Below, piece after piece: positions 37,507 to 46,777 of a DNA stretch of 64,000 nucleotides (within the stretch, counting starts at the first letter, position 1; each line of letters begins with the position of its first letter). The stretch spans positions 19,274,529-19,338,528 of the forward strand of contig NC_052487.1 in the NCBI RefSeq assembly GCF_009730915.1, in the 5' to 3' direction. The notes beneath the pieces were generated by a model. The model was not told the DNA's origin, ran no database searches, and was given only the letters and a program-made list of their open reading frames with translations. Position numbers and translations under genes: made by a program. This DNA is from Dioscorea cayenensis subsp. rotundata (Eukaryota > Streptophyta > Magnoliopsida > Dioscoreales > Dioscoreaceae).

Positions 37507-39689
37507 TTTATACTGATTAAGTTAATGTACTAATTAGTGATAATTAGTTGTCAGATATATATAAATGCACAGTGATATACAATTGGATTGATTCTTTTGT
37601 TGATATAAAGAAGTTTTGAACTAGCTAGTACAATTGAATATTCTTTTGGGTTTATTAATTATGGATTTGTTGAAATATATATATATATATATATAGATAT
37701 ATATATCCTTAATTATTTTATTAAAAAAAAAAAATTGTGTGGCCTTAAGAAGGGCAACGAATACTTGGAAGTCATGAAGAAAGTTTCAATTTTAATTTAT
37801 TGGAGGTTGTCTTTATTACTTTTTAGTTTAAACGAATTTTCTGGTCTTCTCTTACCAAAGCATAATTTTGACATGTATAATATCAGGACAAACAAACAAA
37901 CAGATATAATACTTGTTTATACATTCACACAAAACAAACAAATGTTTTAGGATGCATCAAATGAAAAAATGTATAAAAAAAATGTAAATGAAAGAATTAC
38001 TGACATGGTTTTGTTGATAAAAAAAAATCCTCATGCAAAAAATCAACATTGATTTTCTTTCAAGAATTTATAGTGATGTTTTTTTTGGGGGTTAATTAAT
38101 TAATTTTTTATAATAAATCAATTAACTTTGGTCAAATATCATTTTGATCACTGACTTTTGATTTGTTTCGAAATTCTTACTAAAGTTACTAATCATTTCA
38201 TCTATAGGTCACTCGATAGATTAACATTTTCATTAGTTGAAGTGGAGACCGGAAAAAGCCCAGTCAACACACTGGTGGAGGCCTCCATGTCAACTAATAA
38301 AGATGTTAATCCATCAGGTGACTTGTCGATGAAATGATTATTAACTTTAGTAAGTATTTTGAAACAAATCAAAATTTAGTGATAAAAATGATATTTGACC
38401 AAAGTTCAGTGATTTGCCAAAAATATTAACCTCTTTTTTGGATTGGCATATTATTTAAAAAATCCACAAATACAACAAATTCACCCATATATCAATGGAT
38501 GTGGCTATTTGAGAAAATGTTTATTAATATTCATGGCTGCGTCTTCTATGTCTTCTACGCAAGTCATCAGATTTCAACTCTACGCAAGTTGAATAACAAC
38601 CGTCATTAGATCATCAACCAACGGTTGAGATCATTTAGATGTATAGTTTTATTATACTTATAAATAGTTGTAAAGTGAAAATTGAGATGATGCTCAGGAC
38701 TGTTCATAGCACTGTTCATCCACCAATATGTGCCTATCTCTCTCCTTCTTATTCTCACTCATACTTTTTAAAATATGGGGACGATATTTTCTCATATATA
38801 TATATATATATATATCTTGACTTTGACCTTAAAGAACAATGAAATACCAATTTTATTATTTTAGGGGTGCATTTTTTCTGTCTTAGAATTTAGTAAGTTA
38901 ATTATTGATTTATTTATTTTTTTATATAAAAAATAATCCAAATAATAATTTAAGATAGATGATATAAAAGTAATACAAATAAATAAATAAACAAAAAATA
39001 AGAGGTGACGGAGGATAGAATTCTCATGGGGCGTAAGGTGAGGGGTGAAATATTTAAAAGACTTCATCAAAGGGACAAACAAGTACGAAAGTGCACTAGC
39101 TAGTTATAGTGACTTAATTACTTTTAAAAATTCACCATGCTTTTATTTTCCACTAGTGCTATTGCTTATCAATTTTATAAAAAAAAATAGGAAATAGGCT
39201 CTAAAAGATTTTGGCACAAAAATACTTGAATGATTTGTCAAAATACAAGTATATCATGTACAATATTTGCCCTACCAACTATTTTATCTTGTTTGAAATC
39301 TTAAAATTTAAGAATTCCTCAATTTATTTGTTATACCATTCCATTTTATCTTGATTTTTTAAGTAAAAATAAAAATGAAGAAATTAAACATCATTATGAT
39401 AATGATTATGATTAGGAATGCCTAGACCATCACAAGGACCAAATTGGTTGTAAGTGAAAAGGAAAAGGCTAGTTTTACCTTGCTTCTGAAATCTTACAAT
39501 TTATTAATCAGTGAATTTTTTATTTTAAAGTTCTGAACATAATTTATTAAATACAATAGATCGACTTCACAAATAAATGGCAGCCATATATCTAAGATGT
39601 GGTATTGAGTGCTATGCATGTGAACAAAAAATTATCAATATTTGTTTTCATGAGAAAGAGTAATTTGAGGAAGTCCAAAATATTTAATA
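37507..39689. other. Intergenic between paralogues B and C
   Basis: The first 200 bp are similar to the 3' flanks of A and C. A TA run lies at about 37674-37708, a fold-back MITE at 38090-38431 and a second TA run at about 38793-38815. No other gene was recognised. Confidence 0.55.
38090..38431. mobile_element. Fold-back MITE with TIRs of about 140 bp
   Basis: The left arm (GGTTAAT..., with CTTTGGTCAAATATCATTTT at about 38128-38147) is the imperfect reverse complement of the right arm (AAAAATGATATTTGACCAAAG at about 38384-38404). Pairing extends for about 140 bp on each side. Flanks show TTTTTTGG on both sides, consistent with an 8-9 bp target duplication of the Mutator type. Non-coding. Confidence 0.75.
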
Positions 39690-39724
39690 TGGGTCTCTAT
39701 TGACGGTTTCCAATTACTCATTCA

Positions 39725-39765
<41 letters not shown>

Positions 39766-39840
39766 TTTGCCTGGTCAGCCAACAACTTATTTTCAAGACC
39801 TGACTTCTTCTTATATATATCTAAACCTATATATATACTT
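39690..39840 (+). promoter_or_regulatory. Gene C promoter, shared module plus TATA
   Basis: GTCTCTATTGACGGTTTCCA (about 39692-39711) is followed by a (TA)n run, GCTTTGCCTGGTCAGCCAA (about 39764-39782), ACAACTTATTTTCAAGACCT and a TATATATA box (about 39829-39837). The leader has CCATCAAAACTCAATCAGC. Order and spacing match D and, inverted, A. Confidence 0.6.
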
Positions 39841-39952
39841 GGTTCATTGCAAACTCCAAACCATCAAAACTCAATCAGCAACATCTCTCACTGAATACAT
39901 ATATAGCCTTCTGCTGATCATTTCAATTATTTAGAGAACTTAGGAGAGAAAC

Positions 39953-41230
39953 ATGGCAACTCTGCAAGCTCACAATCTCATCTTGTCATCATCATCATCA
40001 TCAGCAGCAGCAGCACCAAAGCAGCATGGTTTGAGATTCAAAGCTCGTCTACAAAACAGAAGCTTTGATGTCCAAAAGCTTAATAACATGCTGAACGTGC
40101 AGGAGCTTAGAATCAGAGAACGAAACTCAAACATCATCATCAACAAGCCACAAACAATTTCTGATGATAAAGATGTAGACATGTTACTAGTATCTAAGCT
40201 CTATGCAATCGCTGAGGCGGCCGGAGACAGAGCGGAGATGCACAAGATCATTGGAGAACAAAGGGATAACTGGAACACACTCTTGCTTAACTCCATCAAC
40301 TCCATCAACCTCATTGCTTCAATCATGGCTGGTCTTTCTACCATTTCCATGGGTGATCAATCACCACATTTTCTGGCATTCAAGCTTTCTTCTGCTCTCT
40401 TATTCACAGCAGCAACAGGCATGATGCTCATTGTCAACAAGATCCAACCATCTCAGCTTGCTGAAGAGCAAAGGAATGCAACCAGACTGTTCAAACAGCT
40501 AGAGAGGTCAATCCATACATCTCTTGATCAGCTCCAGAGTACTACTACTTCTACTCCTACTGAATTGGATGTGGAGGAAGCCATGGAGAAGGTGTTGGCT
40601 CTGGATAAGGCTTATCCTCTTCCTTTGCTCCCCGGGATGCTCGAGAAGTTCCCGAAGAACGTCGAGCCTACTGTATGGTGGCCCAAGCTCCAAACAAAGA
40701 GGAGATCATCATCATCAGCACAAGATGGAAAAATATGGAACAAGGAATTTGAAGGGAAGATGAGAGGGCTGCTCAAAGTACTGAAAGAGAAAGATGAGGA
40801 ACAGTATGTTTGGCATGGCAACCTGTTTGTGAAGATCAACAAGTGTTTGGCCATCTCAGGACCTTTGCTGGCAGGGTTAGGTGCAGTAGGTGCTGGTCTG
40901 ATTGGGACTCCTGCACTTGGGCAATGGCCTGTGTTGTTTGGAGTGATGGGTGGTGTTCTTGCAACCATAATCAACACTATGGAGCATGGTTTTCAGATTG
41001 GCATGTTGATTGAGATGTTTAGGAACTGCGCTGGATTTTATAGGAAGTTGGAAGAGGAGATCATTGAGTTCAATTCGGAGGAGAGCTGTCAAGAGGACAT
41101 AGAGATGTTTGACATGAACATGGCTTTGCAACTTGGAAGAAGAGTATCAGAACTTGAGGACTTTGCTTCATGTTCTTCTCCTTCAGTTAATGCTAATGAG
41201 TTTCAAGGATTTGCTGGCAAGCTCTTCTAA
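39953..41230 (+). CDS. At4g22030-like protein, paralogue C
   Basis: An intronless gene of 425 aa. The start MATLQAHNLILSS is shared with the other copies. The Ser/Ala-rich N-terminus is encoded partly by TCA and GCA repeats. It retains IWNKEFEGKMRGLL, so it carries the eight-residue segment missing from A and B, and has a short insertion (QSTTTSTPTELD). All four hydrophobic segments and the conserved blocks are intact, ending FAGKLF. It sits in tandem with D downstream, 2.5 kb apart. No F-box motif is evident despite the usual family name. Confidence 0.9.
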   Translation: MATLQAHNLILSSSSSSAAAAPKQHGLRFKARLQNRSFDVQKLNNMLNVQELRIRERNSNIIINKPQTISDDKDVDMLLVSKLYAIAEAAGDRAEMHKIIGEQRDNWNTLLLNSINSINLIASIMAGLSTISMGDQSPHFLAFKLSSALLFTAATGMMLIVNKIQPSQLAEEQRNATRLFKQLERSIHTSLDQLQSTTTSTPTELDVEEAMEKVLALDKAYPLPLLPGMLEKFPKNVEPTVWWPKLQTKRRSSSSAQDGKIWNKEFEGKMRGLLKVLKEKDEEQYVWHGNLFVKINKCLAISGPLLAGLGAVGAGLIGTPALGQWPVLFGVMGGVLATIINTMEHGFQIGMLIEMFRNCAGFYRKLEEEIIEFNSEESCQEDIEMFDMNMALQLGRRVSELEDFASCSSPSVNANEFQGFAGKLF

Positions 41231-43465
41231 TTTATACAGATTATATTTTATTAATTACTGATGATCAGTAGTTAGATACGTACATACATGTACAGTGATG
41301 TAAAATTGAATTCATTCTTTTGTTAATATAAAGAAGTATATATATATATATATATATTGAACAAGTACAATTGATTCATTATTTTGGATTTAATTTATGG
41401 ATTTGTTGATATATATTTATATAGAGCCGCAAAAACTGAAATTGCAAATCACATGTTGAGTCTTTGTTGATATATATATATATATATATATATATAATTG
41501 ATCATATGGTTGTCTTTTGGATGTCTGCAACACCAGAACCAAAGAGGATCAGATTGAAGTATACTTTGTTTCAATCATCAAACATCAATCATGGATCAAA
41601 CATAGCCTTAATTTATGAGGTTCTCTCACCCCTAATTTTGAGGATACTATATCCAATATCAGCTTTGGCTATGTGCTCAATTGATTTAATCACTTTTGTG
41701 CCACACAAGATAGATGATCTTCGACAATAAGTATTGTCACTTATATTTTCTGTATAGAATCATCTTTCCTCACATTCACTGTTTGTGGAATAGAAATATC
41801 TCTGTTGTGCTGTATTGTTTCTAGTCATTTAATTTTTTTATTAGTTAGTTATCTTGTATTCTTTGTCTATTTAGACTTTTCTTTTTTTAAAAAAAAAAAA
41901 TTAATTATGTTGTTATTTATCTATTTTTTTAAAAAATTGGGGCTTTACAAGGGCAGTAAATTACTTGAAAGTCATTAAGAAAATTTTAATTTTATGGGTT
42001 GTCTCTTTTATTTTTCAGTTTGTGGTTTTCTCTTGATTTGAATAACTTGTTGTGTTTGTTATCTCCCCACATCTAGTTGAATAATTTTGCACCCTTGTAG
42101 TCTGGGTGTATTAGGAGTTCTTATGTAACTTGTATTTGTATTTTTATTACTTTAATAAGTTCCATAATTTATCTATTTTATTAAAAAATAAAAATAAAAC
42201 TAAAAATTTAGCTACAAGAGATTTTAGCACAAAAATATATACTTGAATAATTTGTCAAAATACAAGCATATCTTGAATACTATTTGCGCAACTGACTCAT
42301 GAGGTCATTGCCGAAATTTTAAAATTTAAGAATTCCTCAATTTATTTGTTATACTATTCAATTTTATTTATTTTTCTTTTTTTTTATTCTTAAATTTATT
42401 TGTTATACTATTCTATTTTATCTTAAAAAAAAATGGAGTAGCTAGTTTTACCTTGCCCGTGAAATCACATAATTCATTAATTTGTAAGTTATTGATATTA
42501 AAGTTCTCAACATAATATAATTTTGAATAATAGATCGACAATGTCGCTTTTTTTATGAATATAAACAGTATTAAACAGTACTGGAACCCGGATGTACATA
42601 TATGTACAGTATGAGAATAATATAAGAATCCCGGGTGAGCAGCTGTATGTAACAAAGATACATGAAACGAAAGATCATGTGGAGAGATTTGAACCCATGA
42701 CCTCCCCCTTACACTTTGATGTCATACCATTAGGCTATCCAATGGTTGACTCAACATAATATAATTAAGGAAGGATTGTAGATATGGATAAATACAATAG
42801 ACTTCATAAATAAATGGCAGTGATATGTATGAGATTTTTTTTAGAAAATAGATAAATCACTAAATTTATTTAAAAAGCAAAAATAACAATACAAGAACAT
42901 ATTAAAATTTATTACAACAAAAAAAAAATGAAGCATTGAAGTGACTGGAAAAAAAAAAAGACATGAGTTACTAGAGATGAACAAACTGACAAGAAAACAG
43001 TGAAAATAGAGTACAGATATAATGCTAAGGGTGTTTACAACTAAGATGAAAAGCAAAGATGAAAAGAGGTCACCTTGCCCTGATATAACTCTTTAAAATG
43101 CCATTGACTAGGATGTGAGCTTTAACGGAGAAAGTAACTTTTTGATGTACAGAATCCAGCTAGAACAAAAGGCCCTGGCTTCCAAGATATATGTCTACAA
43201 AAAAAATTCCTAATCGAGAGAATCAAATGTATTTGCATAGTCCACTTTAAAAATGAAACCCAGAAGTTTGCATTTTTTTTAAGGCTGAAAATGAGCTTTT
43301 CTTCATTCGCAATACATTTGTCTTTCATGAAAGCTGATTGAGAATCATCTACCATCTATATATATATATATATAAGATGTGGTATTGAGTGCATGCATGT
43401 GAACCAAAGATTATCAGTATTATTATTTTCATGAGAGTAATTTGTGGTAGGCCAAAATAATTAAT
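41231..43465. other. Intergenic between paralogues C and D
   Basis: The 3' flank of C is similar to those of A and B. TA runs occur at 41338-41357 and 41470-41496. A SINE lies at 42523-42749. The remaining AT-rich sequence has no recognised gene; the open frames at 41464-41730 and 43122-43355 lack domains. Confidence 0.55.
42523..42749 (-). mobile_element. tRNA-derived SINE, 227 bp
   Basis: A perfect 17-bp target duplication, CTCAACATAATATAATT, lies at 42506-42522 and 42750-42766. At the head on the minus strand, TAGCCTAATGG fits the pol III box A consensus. GGTTCAAATCT, about 40 bp further, is a near match to box B. A tRNA-unrelated body follows and ends without a long poly(A). This is a complete-looking insertion between paralogues C and D. 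Confidence 0.88.
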
Positions 43466-43600
43466 ACGGGTCTCCATTGACGGTTTCCAAGTCCTCGTTC
43501 AAACATATATCATGCAGTGCCTGGTCATTCAACAACTTATTTTCAAACCCTGACTTCTTCCTTTATATATATATATATATATAATCTATATATATACATA
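43466..43600 (+). promoter_or_regulatory. Gene D promoter, shared module plus TATA
   Basis: GGTCTCCATTGACGGTTTCC (about 43469-43488) is followed by GCAGTGCCTGGTCATTCAA (about 43513-43531), ACAACTTATTTTCAAACCCT and TATA repeats (about 43565-43596). The leader has CCATCAAAACTCAATCAAC. Close match to gene C. Confidence 0.6.
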
Positions 43601-43687
43601 CCTCTCATTGCAATCTCCAAAACCATCAAAACTCAATCAACAACATCTCTTCCTGATACATACAATCATTTAGAGAAAGAGACAAAC

Positions 43688-44950
43688 ATGGCAACTCTGC
43701 AAGCTCACAATCTCATCTTATCATCAACAACAGCAGCACCACCAAAGCAACATGGTTGGAGATTCAAAGCTAGTCTCCATAACAGAAGTCTTGATGCCCA
43801 AAAGCTCAAGAACATGCTCAGCATGCAGGAGTTTAGAATCAGAGAATTAAGCTCAAACATCATCATCAACAAACCACGAACAATTTCTGCTGATACAGAA
43901 GTAGACATGCTAGTAGTATATAAGCTCTATGCGATCGCAGAGGCGGCCGGAGACAGAGCGGAGATGCACAAGATCATCGGAGAACAAAGGAACAACTGGA
44001 ACACTCTCTTGCTTAACTCCATCAACTCCATCAACCTCATTGCTTCAATCATGGCTGGTCTTTCTACCATCACCATGGGTGATCAATCACCACATTTTCT
44101 AGCATTCAAGCTTTCTTCTGCTCTCTTATTCACAGCAGCAACAAGCATGATGCTCATTGTCAACAAGATCCAACCATCACAGCTTGCTGAAGAGCAAAGG
44201 AACGCAACCAGATTGTTCAAACAGCTAGAGAGATCGATCCATACATCTCTTGATCAGCTCAAGAGCTCTACTTTTACTCCTACTGAATTGGATGTGGAGG
44301 AAGCCATGGAGAAGGTGCTGGCTCTAGACAAGGCTTATCCTCTTCCTTTGCTACCCGGGATGCTCGAGAAGTTCCCGAAGAACATCGAGCCTACCGTATG
44401 GTGGCCCAAGATCCAAACAAGGAGGAGATCATCATCAGCACAAGATGGAATAATGTGGAACAAGGAATTTGAAGAGAAGATGAGAGGTCTGCTCAAAGTG
44501 CTGAAAGAGAAGGATGAGGAACAGTATGTTTGGCATGGAAACCTGTTTGTGAAGATCAACAAGTGTTTGGCCATCTCAGGGCCTTTGTTGGCAGGAATAG
44601 GTGCAGTAGGTGCTGGTTTGATTGGGACTCCGGCACTTGGGCAATGGCCTGTGTTGGTTGGAGTCATGGGAGGTGTTCTTGCAACCATAATCAACACTAT
44701 GGAGCATGGTTTTCAGATTGGCATGTTGATTGAGATGTTTAGGAACTGCGCTGGATTTTATAGGAAGTTGGAAGAGGAGATCATTGAGTTCAATTCGGAA
44801 GAGAGTTGTCAAGAGGACATGGAGTTGTTTGAGTTGAAGATGGCTTTGCAACTCGGGAGAAGAGTTTCAGAGCTCAAAGGCTTTGTTTCTTATGCATCTC
44901 CTTTAGCTAATGGTGCTGAGTTTCAAGGATTTGCAGGGAAGCTCTTCTAA
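43688..44950 (+). CDS. At4g22030-like protein, paralogue D
   Basis: An intronless gene of 420 aa from the ATG at 43688. The frame is open further upstream (ATG at 43517), but that extension covers the TATA and leader region shared with the other copies and is rejected. It retains MWNKEFEEKMRGLL like C. It is the most divergent of the four near the C-terminus (MELFELKMALQLGRRVSELKGFVSYASPLANG), though it still ends FAGKLF. A Tyr replaces Ser in VVYKLYAIAEAAGD. It has the same four hydrophobic segments and unknown function as its paralogues. Confidence 0.9.
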   Translation: MATLQAHNLILSSTTAAPPKQHGWRFKASLHNRSLDAQKLKNMLSMQEFRIRELSSNIIINKPRTISADTEVDMLVVYKLYAIAEAAGDRAEMHKIIGEQRNNWNTLLLNSINSINLIASIMAGLSTITMGDQSPHFLAFKLSSALLFTAATSMMLIVNKIQPSQLAEEQRNATRLFKQLERSIHTSLDQLKSSTFTPTELDVEEAMEKVLALDKAYPLPLLPGMLEKFPKNIEPTVWWPKIQTRRRSSSAQDGIMWNKEFEEKMRGLLKVLKEKDEEQYVWHGNLFVKINKCLAISGPLLAGIGAVGAGLIGTPALGQWPVLVGVMGGVLATIINTMEHGFQIGMLIEMFRNCAGFYRKLEEEIIEFNSEESCQEDMELFELKMALQLGRRVSELKGFVSYASPLANGAEFQGFAGKLF

Positions 44951-45581
44951 TGTGAATACGTTCTTATTCTTTAATTTGTACGATTGAATTCATTCTTTGT
45001 GGAAAAAAACGAGTTTTAAAACAATCCCTTTCAGGTTGAGTGCATAGATTCTATCATTGGTCTTCCTATAAATCATAGATTGGTTATATATATGAATATA
45101 TATATGCATGGAAAGAAATATGAGCATATTAAGTTCAATTATATTATTTTCAATATTGGTAACACAAAAGTAGAAATTTCTAATACCAAAAAGATATTCC
45201 AAATGATTAGAATAAGTTCAACAACCTCCCATATAGACTCAAATTAAAACATTACAATGTCAACAATGTACAAAATTAGCAAACATCCAAACTTCACCAA
45301 ACTTAATTAGTCAATGGTCAATGTAAAACTTCACCATATGAATATATATATATATATATATATATATCTCATAGATTCATAAACACATCCAGAATGGCGA
45401 CCGTTCAAATGCATGCACACAAATTAATTACCTTGCATTGATACTCATGGACTGAATGCCCATGATTTGTTTTTCTCATTCATTGATTCATGTCACTTAA
45501 ATTTTGTTAACATTGGGTTGTAGTTACTAGTGATTGTTCATGTGTAATAAAAGTTGCATACGATTTGTTCTTATGACAAAG
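44951..45581. other. Gene D 3' flank
   Basis: AT-rich, with a TA run at about 45342-45367. No gene recognised. Confidence 0.5.
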
Positions 45582-45691
45582 TGTTGGTGTGATTTTTATT
45601 ACGCAAGTATATGCTATTGCAAACAAATAATATAATGATAAGAGAGTATCATCCCACAAGGATTGAGCTTATTAATAACCAAAATTATTTA

Positions 45692-46410
45692 AGTAATGCT
45701 ATATATAACGAAGAGATCACACAAAACCAACCACACGAATGATGTGGCTGGTGACGTGTCAATTTTTTTTTTAATTAAAATTTTTTTTTGAGAAAGTAAA
45801 AAAGACCATCATCACGAATCTCTCTCTCTATCACACACACACACTCTCTCTCTCTTGGGGCTCTCTCCCAGTCCTGGCCGCCGCTTCCCTCCCCCACTGC
45901 TCCCGGTCGCCACTCCCGGCCGCCGCTTCCCCGCCCTCACTCCCGGCCGCCGCTTCCCTCACCCGCTCCCGGCCCCCATATCTCTCTCGTTTGGCTTGGA
46001 AGAGAAGCTAGGGCACAGGTCGGTGGTGCACAAGAGAAGGGAGCGGCGGCCGGATCGGTGGTGCACGAGAAGCTAGGGTGCCGCTCCCTCCTCCTCTCCT
46101 TTCTCGTGTGGTAGATCCCTATCTCACTCGTACCCTAAAAAGAAAAAAACTACAGAAAAAGTATAAGGCCCCGTCTCCTCCTCGTGTCAATCGGGCCGTC
46201 GTTCCACCTCCATCTCCTTTGCGGCGGCAAGGACTGGGAGAGAGCCCCACGAGAGAGAGAGTGTGTGTGATAGAGAGAGAGAGATTCGTGGTGATGGTCT
46301 TTTTTACTTTCTCAAAAAAAAAAATTTATTAAAAAAAAATTGACACGTCACCAGCCACATCATTCGTGTGGCTGGTTTCGTGTGATCTCTTCGTTCTATA
46401 TAGCATTACT
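45692..46410. mobile_element. Long-TIR non-autonomous element, 719 bp, GC-rich core
   Basis: The first 200 bp or so (from AGTAATGCTATATATAACGA) and the last 200 bp or so (to TATATAGCATTACT) are near-perfect reverse complements. They include the stretches ACACGTCACCAGCCACATCA and GGACTGGGAGAGAGCCCC. The 320-bp core (about 45890-46215) is very GC-rich with repeated CTCCCGGCCGCCGCTTCC units. TIRs of this length fit a Mutator-like non-autonomous element. I could not find a clean target duplication. Confidence 0.8.
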
Positions 46411-46777
46411 CAAATTAAAACCCTAAGTCTACTTGAATAATAAGATTGAAGAGATTTAATTTAGAAAATATAATTCAAGGACTAGAAAAAGATAGTTAGA
46501 TGAGAAGAAATCAATGTCAAGAGATTTTAGGGTTTCCGAGTTCACCTAGGCTAATTCCACCTAGATCATTTAGTTTAATCAATCAATGTTTGTTTCTTAT
46601 ATGTTGTCATCAAATTTCCCTAAATTACATATTGATCTTTCTCAAGCATCAATAGCATATTCCACTAAATAAGTTAACATCATCTCTGAGATAACTGTGA
46701 ACCTATGAAACTCATTAAGCTCTAGAAATTTATATGATGCATATAACCTCAGAAATATCTCTATCTTATTATGGTTG

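Noticed and set aside
42675..42749. tRNA gene on the minus strand
   Set aside because: Boxes A and B are present, but the sequence does not fold into a full cloverleaf by eye, and it sits at the head of an element with 17-bp target repeats. SINE is the better call.
43517..43687. N-terminal extension of paralogue D
   Set aside because: The frame is open from 43517, but this stretch is the TATA and leader region shared with the other paralogues, and none of them has a matching extension.
45855..46332. Open frames in the GC-rich core of the long-TIR element
   Set aside because: Pro/Arg/Ser-rich products of repeated CCGGCCGCC units. I treat them as repeat-driven until a homologue is shown.
45683..46419. 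Target duplication of the 719-bp element
   Set aside because: Flanks ATTATTTAA and CAAATTAAA are only vaguely alike. I could not justify a superfamily from them.
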